From NCBI GenBank assembly GCA_030028905.1, contig JALDYZ010000001.1:62001-126000 (forward strand): a DNA stretch of 64,000 bases. Reading direction: 5' to 3'. Positions within the stretch are counted from its first letter, which is position 1, and every line of letters starts with the position of its first letter. The notes under the pieces were generated by a model. It did no database searches. It was not told where the DNA came from and saw only the letters and a program-made list of their open reading frames with translations. The position numbers were made by a program, and so were the translations under genes. This DNA is from Ferirhizobium litorale. GTDB lineage: Bacteria > Pseudomonadota > Alphaproteobacteria > Rhizobiales > Rhizobiaceae. Shown in pieces: positions 56,305 to 64,000 of the stretch.

Positions 56305-57897
56305 ATGGCCGCCACAACGATGAATGCTGCACCGGCAGCGTCGAAGCCCCAAGCGGAACCCGAGATCAGCACCCGGCGCATCGTTGCGTTCTTCGCGATG
56401 GTGTTCGGCATGTTCATGTCGATCCTCGACATTCAGATCGTTTCCGCCTCGCTTGCCGAGATCCAGGCCGGCCTGAGTGCCGGGTCGGATGAAATCGCCT
56501 GGGTGCAGACGTCGTATCTGATCGCAGAAGTGGTGATGATCCCGCTCTCGGGAACGTTGGCGCGCATCATGTCGACGCGCGTGCTCTTCACCATATCGGC
56601 AGCCGGATTTACCCTCGCCAGCCTGCTTTGCGCCACGGCGACGAACATCGAGCAGATGATCATCTACCGCGCCATCCAGGGCTTCATCGGTGGCGGCATG
56701 ATCCCGTCGGTGTTTGCCGCGGCATTCACCATCTTCCCGCCGTCGAAGCGCAGCATCGTGTCGCCGATCATCGGCCTGGTGGCGACGCTCGCACCGACTA
56801 TCGGCCCGACCATCGGCGGCTACCTCAGCCATGCATTTTCCTGGCATTGGCTGTTCCTCGTCAACATCATTCCCGGCATCCTCGTGACCATCGCCGCCTG
56901 GAACCTTATCGACTTCGACAAACCCGAACTGAGCCTGGTGAAGAAGTTCGACTGGTGGGGGCTAGTCTCGATGGCGGTTTTCCTCGGGTCGCTCGAATAC
57001 GTGCTCGAAGAGGGAAACAACAAGGACTGGTTCAGCGACGAGCACATCGTGATTGGATCCGTCGCCGTCGTCATCGGCGCTGTGGTGTTCTTCTATCGTG
57101 CCTTCAAGGTCGACTTCCCGGTCGTCGATCTCAAGGCATTCGCCAACCGCAACTTCGCCTTCGGTTCGCTGTTCTCCTTTGTCATGGGAATAGGTCTCTA
57201 CGGCCTCACCTATCTCTATCCGCTCTTTCTCGGACGCATCCGCGGCTACGATTCGCTGATGATCGGCGAAACGATGTTCGTGTCCGGACTAGCGATGTTC
57301 CTGACCGCACCCATTGCCGGTGCGCTGTCGAACAGGATCGATCCGCGCGCCATGATGATGATGGGCTTCTTCGGCTTCGGGCTCGGCACCTACATGATGA
57401 GCTTCATTACGGCGGACTGGGACTTCAACGAACTGTTGGTGCCGCAGATCCTGCGTGGCTGCTCGCTGATGATCTGCATGGTGCCGATCAACAACATCGC
57501 TCTTGGAACGCTGCCTCCTGATCGCATCAAGAATGCGTCGGGCCTCTACAACCTCACCCGAAATCTCGGTGGCGCAGTGGGGCTGGCGATCATCAACACC
57601 GTGCTGACCAGCCGCACTGACCAGCACTACGCCCGGCTCTCCGAGCATATCCAGTGGGGCAACCCGGCGGCCATGGAATGGCTGAAAAGCGTTGGTGCAA
57701 ACTTCAGTTCCTATGGACTCGACGGGACCACGGCAGCGATCAAGAAGCTCTCCGGCCTGGTGACGCAACAGGCCTGGTTGATGTCCTTCGGGGATGTCTT
57801 CACGGGACTGACGGTGCTCTTCGGCATGTTGATCTTCATGGTGCTTCTCATCAAGAAGCCGGCCGCTGCGGCCGGCGGTGGGGGCGGTGGCCACTGA
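56305..57897 (+). CDS. emrB: DHA2 family MFS drug exporter (EmrB/QacA)
   Basis: A 530-residue 14-helix exporter. The N-terminal FFAMVFGMFMSILDIQIVSA and IAEVVMIPLSGTLARIMSTR are motif D1/A-like blocks, and GPTIGGYLSHAFSWHWLFLV is motif C of drug:H+ antiporters. It pumps hydrophobic compounds, working with EmrA. ATG 56305 has GCGAGG 7 bases upstream; ATG 56299 two codons earlier is an alternative. A terminator follows after the stop. It lies 128 bases after emrA. Confidence 0.92.
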   Translation: MAATTMNAAPAASKPQAEPEISTRRIVAFFAMVFGMFMSILDIQIVSASLAEIQAGLSAGSDEIAWVQTSYLIAEVVMIPLSGTLARIMSTRVLFTISAAGFTLASLLCATATNIEQMIIYRAIQGFIGGGMIPSVFAAAFTIFPPSKRSIVSPIIGLVATLAPTIGPTIGGYLSHAFSWHWLFLVNIIPGILVTIAAWNLIDFDKPELSLVKKFDWWGLVSMAVFLGSLEYVLEEGNNKDWFSDEHIVIGSVAVVIGAVVFFYRAFKVDFPVVDLKAFANRNFAFGSLFSFVMGIGLYGLTYLYPLFLGRIRGYDSLMIGETMFVSGLAMFLTAPIAGALSNRIDPRAMMMMGFFGFGLGTYMMSFITADWDFNELLVPQILRGCSLMICMVPINNIALGTLPPDRIKNASGLYNLTRNLGGAVGLAIINTVLTSRTDQHYARLSEHIQWGNPAAMEWLKSVGANFSSYGLDGTTAAIKKLSGLVTQQAWLMSFGDVFTGLTVLFGMLIFMVLLIKKPAAAAGGGGGGH

Positions 57898-57924
57898 CCT
57901 CCGGCCGCATGCCCAACCTTGATC

Positions 57925-57954
57925 GGGCTTCCGAGATCCTCGGGAGCCCGTTTT
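57925..57954 (+). terminator. Intrinsic terminator after emrB
   Basis: GGGCTTCCGAG (57925-57935) with CTCGGGAGCCC (57939-57949), an 11-bp stem with one G-U pair and loop ATC, followed by GTTTTCGTTT. It lies 28 bases after the emrB stop and separates the efflux unit from the xyl block. Confidence 0.7.
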
Positions 57955-57994
57955 CGTTTGGCGTTGCGGCAGGCAAAATTCTAGCGATAGCGCT

Positions 57995-58018
57995 TTTTTG
58001 ATTTACGTACATCAAAAA
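57995..58018. promoter_or_regulatory. Candidate XylR (LacI family) operator
   Basis: A 24-base palindrome with 12-base half sites that match at 11 of 12 positions: outer arms TTTTTGAT and ATCAAAAA around TTACGTAC. It lies 30 bases before the xylR start codon, the usual place for an autoregulated LacI-type operator that also controls the downstream xylBA. Confidence 0.7.
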
Positions 58019-58048
58019 CTCCGCTAAACACTCCCGCGAGGAGAAATC

Positions 58049-59074
58049 ATGCGTCCCACCGTTCACGACATAGCCGCCGCCGCGGGGGTCAGCCTTGCGA
58101 CCGTCGACCGGGTCCTGAACGGCCGGCCGAACGTCAGGGGCGTGACGCGCCGCAAGGTCGAGGAGGCCATAAGGGAACTCGGCTATGTGCGCGACGTGGC
58201 GGCAGCCAATCTTGCCAAAGGGCGGATCTATCCGTTCGTATTCATTCTACCGGCGAGCGACAATTCCTTCATGCATGGGCTCCACGACGAGGTCCGATCG
58301 GCAATGAGCCGGTCCGCTTCCGAGCGCACCAGCATCCGCATCGTCGAGGTCCCGGCCTTCGATCCGCAGGCGCTGGTGGCTGCGCTTGATGCGCTGGTCG
58401 CAGAGAAGCCCGCCGGCGTTGCGCTTGTTGCCGCCGACGCTCCGGACGTCCGTGCTGCCGTAGACCGATTGGTAGAGGCCGGTGTGCCGGTCGTTACTCT
58501 CGTATCCGATCTCACGGCATCGGCCCGGGCGCACTATGCCGGCATCGACAACATCGCTGCGGGCCGGACCGCGGGGAATCTTCTTGGGAGGTTCCTCGGC
58601 GGGCAGCGGGGAGAAGTGGCAGTGCTCGCCGGATCCATGCTGGTGCGCGACCATCGCGAGCGCCTCGAGGGATTCTCGGCCGTCATGGCGGAGGCTTTTC
58701 CGAGCGTGCGGGTACTGCCGGTTCTGGAGGGGCGCGACGATCCTGATCGCGCCGAAGCGCTGATCGGCGATCTGCTGTCGCGCCATCCGCACGTCATCGG
58801 CATCTACAGCCTCGGTGCTGGCAATCGTGGATTGATCCGTGCGCTGCAAGGGCGCGAGGCAGGGCAGCGATTGACTGTTGTCGCCCATGAACTCACCGCC
58901 TCGACCCGCCGCGCGCTGCAGGAGGGATTGATCGACGCCGTGCTCAATCAGGACGCCGGTCATGAGGTACGTAGCGCAGTTCGGGTGCTGAAGGCAAAGG
59001 CCGATGGCCTGCCGGTCATCGCCGCCCAGGAACGCATCAGGATCGACATATTCCTGAAGGATAATCTGCCTTAA
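58049..59074 (+). CDS. xylR: LacI family transcriptional regulator of xylose use
   Basis: A 341-residue LacI protein. The N-terminal helix-turn-helix with the hinge helix is at residues ~1-58 (TVHDIAAAAGVSLATVDRVL). The periplasmic-binding-like effector domain follows (HYAGIDNIAAGRTAGNLLGR). A GAGGAGA ribosome-binding site precedes ATG 58049. It starts 30 bases after a strong palindrome and ends 21 bases before xylB, so it is cotranscribed with xylBA. A link to xylose is inferred from these neighbours. Confidence 0.88.
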   Translation: MRPTVHDIAAAAGVSLATVDRVLNGRPNVRGVTRRKVEEAIRELGYVRDVAAANLAKGRIYPFVFILPASDNSFMHGLHDEVRSAMSRSASERTSIRIVEVPAFDPQALVAALDALVAEKPAGVALVAADAPDVRAAVDRLVEAGVPVVTLVSDLTASARAHYAGIDNIAAGRTAGNLLGRFLGGQRGEVAVLAGSMLVRDHRERLEGFSAVMAEAFPSVRVLPVLEGRDDPDRAEALIGDLLSRHPHVIGIYSLGAGNRGLIRALQGREAGQRLTVVAHELTASTRRALQEGLIDAVLNQDAGHEVRSAVRVLKAKADGLPVIAAQERIRIDIFLKDNLP

Positions 59075-59095
59075 GCAGGCATAGGGAGAAGACAC

Positions 59096-60553
59096 ATGTA
59101 TCTGGGCCTTGATCTTGGAACCTCGGGCGTGAAAGCCATGCTGATCGACGGCGACCAGCGCGTCATAGGCTCGGCCAACGGGGCGCTCGACGTGTCACGG
59201 CCGCATCCCGGCTGGTCCGAGCAGGATCCGGCAGACTGGATCCGTGCGAGCGAGGAGGCGATTGCTGGCCTGAAGGCAAAGCATCCGGCCGAGTTTGCGG
59301 CCGTTCGCGGTATAGGTCTCTCGGGCCAGATGCATGGTGCGACGCTGCTCGATGCCGGCGACCAGGTGCTGAGGCCCTGCATCCTCTGGAACGACACCCG
59401 CTCCCATGTCGAGGCGGCTGCTCTCGATGCCGATCCACGGTTCCGGGCGATCACTGGCAACATCGTTTTTCCCGGCTTCACGGCGCCCAAGCTCGCCTGG
59501 GTGGCAAACCATGAACCGCACATCTTTGCCAAGGTCGCGAAGGTGCTGCTGCCGAAGGACTATCTGCGCCTTTGGCTAACAGGGGAACATATCTCCGAAA
59601 TGTCGGACTCCGCAGGAACCTCTTGGCTCGACACCGGCAAGCGGCGGTGGTCGGATCAGCTGCTCGCCGCAACGAACCTTGACGAAAGCCAGATGCCGAC
59701 GCTGGTCGAGGGCACCGAGCAGGCAGGTACTCTGCGTGGCGAGCTTGCGTCGCGCTGGGGAATCGCCGGCGCCGTCGTCGTGGCCGGCGGAGCGGGCGAC
59801 AACGCGGCGTCCGCCTGCGGCATGGGAACCGTTTCGGAAGGCGCTGCCTTCGTTTCCCTCGGCACCTCCGGGGTACTCTTTGCCGCCAACGCCTCCTATC
59901 TGCCGCGGCCTGAAAGTGCTGTTCACGCGTTCTGCCACGCGCTGCCGAACACCTGGCACCAGATGGGGGTCATCTTGTCGGCCACCGACGCCCTGAACTG
60001 GCACTCCGGCGTCACCGGCCGGTCGGCGTCGGAATTGACGGCCGAACTCGGGGACACCTTGAAGGCGCCCACCGGCGTGACGTTCCTGCCTTATCTTTCC
60101 GGCGAACGCACGCCGCACAATGATGCCGCGATCCGCGGTGCCTTTGTCGGCCTTGGCCATGAATCGAGCCGGGTCGTTCTGACCCAGGCGGTGCTGGAAG
60201 GTGTCGCCTTCGCCATTCGCGACAATCTCGAGGCATTGAAGGCGGCTGGAACCGCGATTGCGCGGGTGACCGCGATCGGAGGCGGATCGCGTTCGCGCTA
60301 CTGGCTTTCGTCGATCGCAACGGCGCTCGATCTGCCGGTCGACCTGCCGGCCGACGGCGATTTCGGCGCTGCCTTCGGCGCCGCGCGTCTCGGCCTGATC
60401 GCGGCAAGCGGTGCCGATCCCGTTTCCGTCTGCACCGCGCCCGCCACCGCCGGCACGATCGAGCCTTCGGCAGCCCATGCCGCGGCCTATGCGGACGCCT
60501 ATCAGCGCTACTGCGCCCTCTACCCGGCGATGAAGTCGCTGGCTGCCTACTAA
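59096..60553 (+). CDS. xylB: Xylulokinase
   Basis: A 485-residue FGGY kinase that makes D-xylulose-5-phosphate. [16 protein letters not shown] (residues 4-19) is the phosphate loop, [11 protein letters not shown] is the substrate-binding Met-His block of xylulokinases, [14 protein letters not shown] holds the catalytic aspartate and [14 protein letters not shown] is the C-terminal nucleotide motif. It sits between xylR and xylA, 38 bases from xylA. Confidence 0.95.
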   Translation: MYLGLDLGTSGVKAMLIDGDQRVIGSANGALDVSRPHPGWSEQDPADWIRASEEAIAGLKAKHPAEFAAVRGIGLSGQMHGATLLDAGDQVLRPCILWNDTRSHVEAAALDADPRFRAITGNIVFPGFTAPKLAWVANHEPHIFAKVAKVLLPKDYLRLWLTGEHISEMSDSAGTSWLDTGKRRWSDQLLAATNLDESQMPTLVEGTEQAGTLRGELASRWGIAGAVVVAGGAGDNAASACGMGTVSEGAAFVSLGTSGVLFAANASYLPRPESAVHAFCHALPNTWHQMGVILSATDALNWHSGVTGRSASELTAELGDTLKAPTGVTFLPYLSGERTPHNDAAIRGAFVGLGHESSRVVLTQAVLEGVAFAIRDNLEALKAAGTAIARVTAIGGGSRSRYWLSSIATALDLPVDLPADGDFGAAFGAARLGLIAASGADPVSVCTAPATAGTIEPSAAHAAAYADAYQRYCALYPAMKSLAAY

Positions 60554-60591
60554 CCGAACCAACCACAAGAGCACGCTCGGAGGAAAAGATC

Positions 60592-61902
60592 ATGAGCACC
60601 GGATTTTTCGGCGACATCCAGAAGGTGAAATACGAAGGGCCGGAGAGCACCAATCCGCTCGCCTTCCGCCACTACAACAAGGATGAAGTCATCCTCGGCA
60701 AGCGGATGGAGGATCATCTGCGCTTCGCCGTTGCCTATTGGCACACCTTTGCCTGGGAAGGCGGCGACCCCTTCGGCGGTCGCACCTTCGAGCGCCCGTG
60801 GTATGGCGAGGAGATGTCCAAGGCGAAACTCAAGGCCGATGTCGCCTTCGAACTTTTCAGCCTGCTCGACGTGCCGTTCTATTGCTTCCATGACGCCGAC
60901 GTGCGTCCGGAAGGCAAGAACTTCGCCGAGAACACCAAGAACCTCAACGAGATCGTCGACTATTTTGCCGAAAAGCAGGCGGCGACCGGCGTCAATCTCT
61001 TGTGGGGCACGGCGAACCTCTTCTCCAACCGTCGCTACATGAGCGGTGCCGCCACCAACCCGGATCCGGATATCTTCCGCTTCGCTGCGGCGACGGTGAA
61101 GACTTGCATCGACGCGACCCAGAAGCTCGGCGGCCAGAATTACGTCCTCTGGGGCGGTCGCGAGGGCTACGAGACACTGCTCAACACCGACCTGTCGCGC
61201 GAGCTTGACCAGCTTGGTCGCTTCGTCAACCTCGTTGTCGAGTACAAGTACAAGATCGGATTCAAGGGCACGATCCTGATCGAACCGAAGCCGCAGGAGC
61301 CGACCAAGCACCAGTACGACTATGACGTCGCCACGGTTTACGGCTTCCTCAAGAAGTACGGTCTGGAAAACGAAGTGAAGGTCAACATCGAGCAGGGCCA
61401 TGCGATCCTTGCCGGCCATTCCTTTGAGCATGAACTGGCGCTCGCCAACGCGCTCGGCATCTTCGGCTCGATCGACATGAACCGCAACGACTACCAGTCC
61501 GGCTGGGACACCGACCAGTTCCCGAACAACGTGCCGGAAATGGCGCTGGCCTACTACCAGGTCCTCGCGGGCGGCGGCTTCAAGACCGGCGGTACCAACT
61601 TCGATGCCAAGCTGCGCCGCCAGTCGATCGAACCCGACGACCTGCTGATCGGTCATATCGGCGGCATGGACGCTTGTGCTCGCGGCCTCAAGGCAGCAGC
61701 AAAGATGATCGAGGACAAGGCGCTCGCGAAGCCGCTGGAAGACCGCTATGCCGGCTGGAATTCGGCCGACGCGCAGAAAATGCTGCGCGGCGAGGTCTCG
61801 CTGGGCGATATCGCGGCGGAAGTCGAAAAGGCGGACATCAATCCGAAGCCACGCTCCGGCCGCCAGGAACTCCTCGAAAACATCGTCAACCGCTACGTCT
61901 GA
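60592..61902 (+). CDS. xylA: Xylose isomerase (class II)
   Basis: A 436-residue TIM-barrel isomerase, the usual class II length, converting D-xylose to D-xylulose. The catalytic [13 protein letters not shown] block has the His/Asp pair, [18 protein letters not shown] is a second metal-site block, and [14 protein letters not shown] binds divalent metal. An AGGAAAA site precedes ATG. The strong terminator at 61915 ends the xylR-B-A unit. Confidence 0.97.
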   Translation: MSTGFFGDIQKVKYEGPESTNPLAFRHYNKDEVILGKRMEDHLRFAVAYWHTFAWEGGDPFGGRTFERPWYGEEMSKAKLKADVAFELFSLLDVPFYCFHDADVRPEGKNFAENTKNLNEIVDYFAEKQAATGVNLLWGTANLFSNRRYMSGAATNPDPDIFRFAAATVKTCIDATQKLGGQNYVLWGGREGYETLLNTDLSRELDQLGRFVNLVVEYKYKIGFKGTILIEPKPQEPTKHQYDYDVATVYGFLKKYGLENEVKVNIEQGHAILAGHSFEHELALANALGIFGSIDMNRNDYQSGWDTDQFPNNVPEMALAYYQVLAGGGFKTGGTNFDAKLRRQSIEPDDLLIGHIGGMDACARGLKAAAKMIEDKALAKPLEDRYAGWNSADAQKMLRGEVSLGDIAAEVEKADINPKPRSGRQELLENIVNRYV

Positions 61903-61914
61903 CGAAAGTGCGTG

Positions 61915-61943
61915 AACCGGCCGGGTCGATCCGGCCGGTTTTT
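61915..61943 (+). terminator. Intrinsic terminator after xylA
   Basis: AACCGGCCGG (61915-61924) with CCGGCCGGTT (61931-61940), perfect 10-bp stem, loop GTCGAT, ending in TTTTT (61939-61943). It starts 13 bases after the xylA stop. The ~180 bases between it and the next gene should contain a separate promoter. Confidence 0.85.
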
Positions 61944-62126
61944 CGAATTGTCTGATTTTTCGGAAAGGGGCGCCAGTGATGGATTGCCCGAAAACCGAAA
62001 GCTGAGTAGCTTCGGGGCGCTGCAACGTTGCAGGTCCTAAAGCGGCGGGCGTTTTGGCGCTCGAAGGTCGGAAATCGAGGAATCTGGTCGCGGATGAGTG
62101 GGCCAGACAACGGGAGGAAGCTGTAA

Positions 62127-63179
62127 ATGAAAACGATCAAGGGTCCAGGTCTGTTCCTTGGGCAGTTCGCCGGCGACGCCGCACCCTTCAACTCATGGGA
62201 TTCAATCACCAAATGGGCCGCAGACACCGGCTACAAGGGCGTACAGGTTCCGACCTGGGCAAGCCAGTTGATCGATCTCAAGAAGGCTGCTTCCTCGAAG
62301 ACCTATTGCGACGAATTCGCCGGCAAGGCGCGCGAGAACGGCGTCGAGGTGACCGAGCTTTCGACGCATCTTCAAGGGCAGCTCGTGGCCGTGCATCCGG
62401 CCTACGACGAGGCCTTCGACGGCTTTGCGGCCCCCGAAGTGCGCGGCAATCCCAAGGCGCGTCAGGAATGGGCGGTCGAGCAGGTGAAGATGGCGCTGAC
62501 CGCCTCGAAGCATCTCGGCATCAAGGCGCATGCGACCTTTTCCGGCGCGCTTGCCTGGCCTTTCATCTATCCCTGGCCGCAGCGTCCGGCCGGCCTCGTC
62601 GAGACCGCCTTCGACGAACTGGCGCGCCGTTGGAAGCCGATCCTCGACCATGCCGACGAAAACGGCGTCGACATCTGCTACGAGATCCACCCCGGCGAAG
62701 ACCTGCATGACGGCATCACCTACGAGATGTTCCTCGAGCGCGTCGGCAACCATCCGCGCGCCAACATGCTCTACGACCCGTCGCACTACGTGCTGCAGTG
62801 CCTCGACTACCTCGACAACATCGACATCTACAAGGACCGGATCAAGATGTTCCACGTCAAGGATGCCGAGTTCAACCCGACCGGCCGCCAGGGCGTCTAT
62901 GGCGGTTACCAGGGCTGGGTCAACCGCGCCGGGCGCTTCCGCTCACTCGGTGACGGCCAAGTCGATTTCGGGGCGGTCTTCTCGAAGATGACGGCCAACA
63001 ATTTCGACGGCTGGGCCGTCGTCGAATGGGAATGCGCGCTGAAACACCCGGAAGACGGCGCCCGCGAAGGCGCGGAATTCGTCAAGCACCACATCATCCG
63101 CGTCACCGAGAAGGCGTTCGACGACTTCGCATCGAGTGGCACCGACGAGGCGGCCAACCGCCGCATGCTTGGCCTTTGA
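62127..63179 (+). CDS. Sugar phosphate isomerase/epimerase (AP endonuclease-2 fold)
   Basis: A 350-residue TIM-barrel protein of the xylose-isomerase-like superfamily. Metal-ligand blocks include ICYEIHPGEDLHDG, MLYDPSHYVLQ, MFHVKDAEF and VVEWECALKHPEDG. Related proteins isomerise or epimerise sugars and inositol derivatives. The GGGAGGA site upstream and the xylA terminator show that it is a separate unit. Its position after xylA suggests a sugar role, but the substrate is unknown. Confidence 0.85.
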   Translation: MKTIKGPGLFLGQFAGDAAPFNSWDSITKWAADTGYKGVQVPTWASQLIDLKKAASSKTYCDEFAGKARENGVEVTELSTHLQGQLVAVHPAYDEAFDGFAAPEVRGNPKARQEWAVEQVKMALTASKHLGIKAHATFSGALAWPFIYPWPQRPAGLVETAFDELARRWKPILDHADENGVDICYEIHPGEDLHDGITYEMFLERVGNHPRANMLYDPSHYVLQCLDYLDNIDIYKDRIKMFHVKDAEFNPTGRQGVYGGYQGWVNRAGRFRSLGDGQVDFGAVFSKMTANNFDGWAVVEWECALKHPEDGAREGAEFVKHHIIRVTEKAFDDFASSGTDEAANRRMLGL

Positions 63180-63184
63180 GGCTC

Positions 63185-63820
63185 TCAGCCGGCCTTCAAC
63201 GCGTCAAGATCGCCAGTCTCGATCGCCTCGAGACTGGCTTCGATGCGTTCGAGCGGCCAATCCCACCAGGCAATGGCGAGCAGCGCCTCGATGACATCGC
63301 TGGCAAAGCGCCGGCGTATCTGCACCGCGGGGTTGCCGCCGACGATGGTGTAGGGCGCCACATCCCGTGTCACCACGGCCCCGGCAGCGACGATCGCTCC
63401 GGATCCGATCGTCACGCCGGGCAGGATGATCGCCTTGTAGCCGATCCATACGTCGTGGCCGACGATCGTGTCCTTGAAGGGAAGGTCGCCATAGTCGGCC
63501 ACGGTTTCGGGCCGGAAGATGCGGAACGGGTAGGTCGAAAAGCCCGACATGGGATGGTTGGCGGCACTTGTGACAAAAACCGCGCCATGGGCGATCTGCA
63601 CGAAGCGGCCGATGACCAGTCGCTCCCGCGAAAACGGAAACAGATACGGCGCCAGCGCCGAGGCGATATCCTCCGGGCAATCGAAGTTGCTGCAATAACT
63701 GTAGTCGCCGACTTCGATTCGCGGGTGGGAAATCACGTTTTTCAGATAGACGGTGTTTTTGATCACCGTACCGTCGGCAAGGACGATGGGATGGGCGAGA
63801 TTGGCCTGGAGAAGGGGCAT
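63185..63820 (-). CDS. CatB-type (Vat/xenobiotic) O-acetyltransferase
   Basis: A 211-residue left-handed beta-helix acyltransferase of the chloramphenicol-acetyltransferase-like CatB/Vat group. [20 protein letters not shown] and the hexapeptide coils ([37 protein letters not shown]) are characteristic, with [11 protein letters not shown] holding the catalytic histidine. It transfers acetyl from acetyl-CoA to a hydroxyl. The drug relevance is unproven. ATG 63820 fits the usual length best; in-frame ATG codons at 63844 and 63892 are alternatives. Its stop is 5 bases after the convergent isomerase gene stop. Confidence 0.82.
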   Translation of the reverse strand: MPLLQANLAHPIVLADGTVIKNTVYLKNVISHPRIEVGDYSYCSNFDCPEDIASALAPYLFPFSRERLVIGRFVQIAHGAVFVTSAANHPMSGFSTYPFRIFRPETVADYGDLPFKDTIVGHDVWIGYKAIILPGVTIGSGAIVAAGAVVTRDVAPYTIVGGNPAVQIRRRFASDVIEALLAIAWWDWPLERIEASLEAIETGDLDALKAG

Positions 63821-64000
63821 GGACAGACCTTTCTGCGATTGCATGTCCGGTTCCGGCGCATCGGCCGGACGATCAAGGTTTACAGGACTCATGGCCCCGA
63901 ATGTGGGAGCCGGCTCCTAACACAAGTCCCGCAGTCATCGTCCTCGGTCGAGGACGCGCATAGGACACGAGCGCCCTGGGCTCCAGCGCGCTCGCGAAGA

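Noticed and set aside
63893-64000. Possible start of another gene at the right edge
   Set aside because: No start codon with a ribosome-binding site and no protein family features are seen in the last 108 bases.

Overview
The window reads as a chromosomal segment of a Rhizobiales alphaproteobacterium of the Sinorhizobium/Ensifer-Rhizobium group. The evidence is high GC with GC-rich third codon positions, a smoEFGK-smoS-mtlK polyol operon, a sitABCD manganese operon with a Mur-like palindrome, a xylR-xylB-xylA block, rhizobial palindromic repeat hairpins near 30.0 kb, and many catabolic ABC transporter and regulator modules. No rRNA, tRNA, CRISPR array, transposase, integrase or prophage gene was seen. 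The first gene is cut by the left edge.

Layout. 0-2.4 kb: end of a class III aminotransferase, an ExoD protein, and a FucU/RbsD mutarotase. 2.4-13.2 kb: a SorC-type regulator and a long polyol operon (smoE-F-G-K-S, mtlK, HAD phosphatase, FGGY kinase, then a nitrilase-superfamily amidase). 13.3-17.7 kb: an RpiR regulator and housekeeping genes (EI24 membrane protein, nth, DUF2244, Ada-like methyltransferase, VOC protein). 17.7-20.1 kb: a second SorC regulator and transaldolase. 20.1-22.9 kb: a small deoxy-sugar set (fuconolactonase-like hydrolase, IclR regulator, SDR dehydrogenase). 23-25.7 kb: small membrane and accessory proteins. 25.7-32.3 kb, minus strand: a putrescine uptake and oxidation operon (ydcSTUV-like transporter plus gamma-aminobutyraldehyde dehydrogenase) with a LysR regulator. 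32.5-34.3 kb: a membrane-anchored alpha/beta hydrolase. 34.2-43.6 kb: a LysR regulator divergent from two 815-residue FAD/GcvT demethylating dehydrogenases, a non-pyrrolysine MttB-family methyltransferase, a Rieske oxygenase and a rhamnose mutarotase. 43.7-47.1 kb, minus strand: sitABCD. 48.2-54.8 kb: lysS, gltX, an SLC13/RCK permease, TerC and a TetR regulator, all on the minus strand. 55-57.9 kb: emrA-emrB efflux, divergent from tetR. 58-63.2 kb: xylR-xylB-xylA and a sugar isomerase/epimerase. 63.2-63.8 kb: a CatB-type acetyltransferase.

How the genes work together. Several modules converge on the pentose phosphate pathway. The polyol dehydrogenases can produce ketoses. The FGGY kinase and XylB phosphorylate ketopentoses. 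XylA feeds XylB, and transaldolase drains the products. The most unusual block is 34.2-43.6 kb. It combines a Rieske N-demethylase-like oxygenase, two covalent-flavin/THF dehydrogenases and an MttB homologue, which suggests stepwise demethylation of a quaternary or tertiary amine. No corrinoid protein and no Rieske reductase are encoded nearby, so at least one partner must be elsewhere or the MttB homologue has a different job. Several strong palindromes sit in the promoters of regulated operons (sitA, emrA/tetR, xylR, smoE) and are reported as candidate operators.
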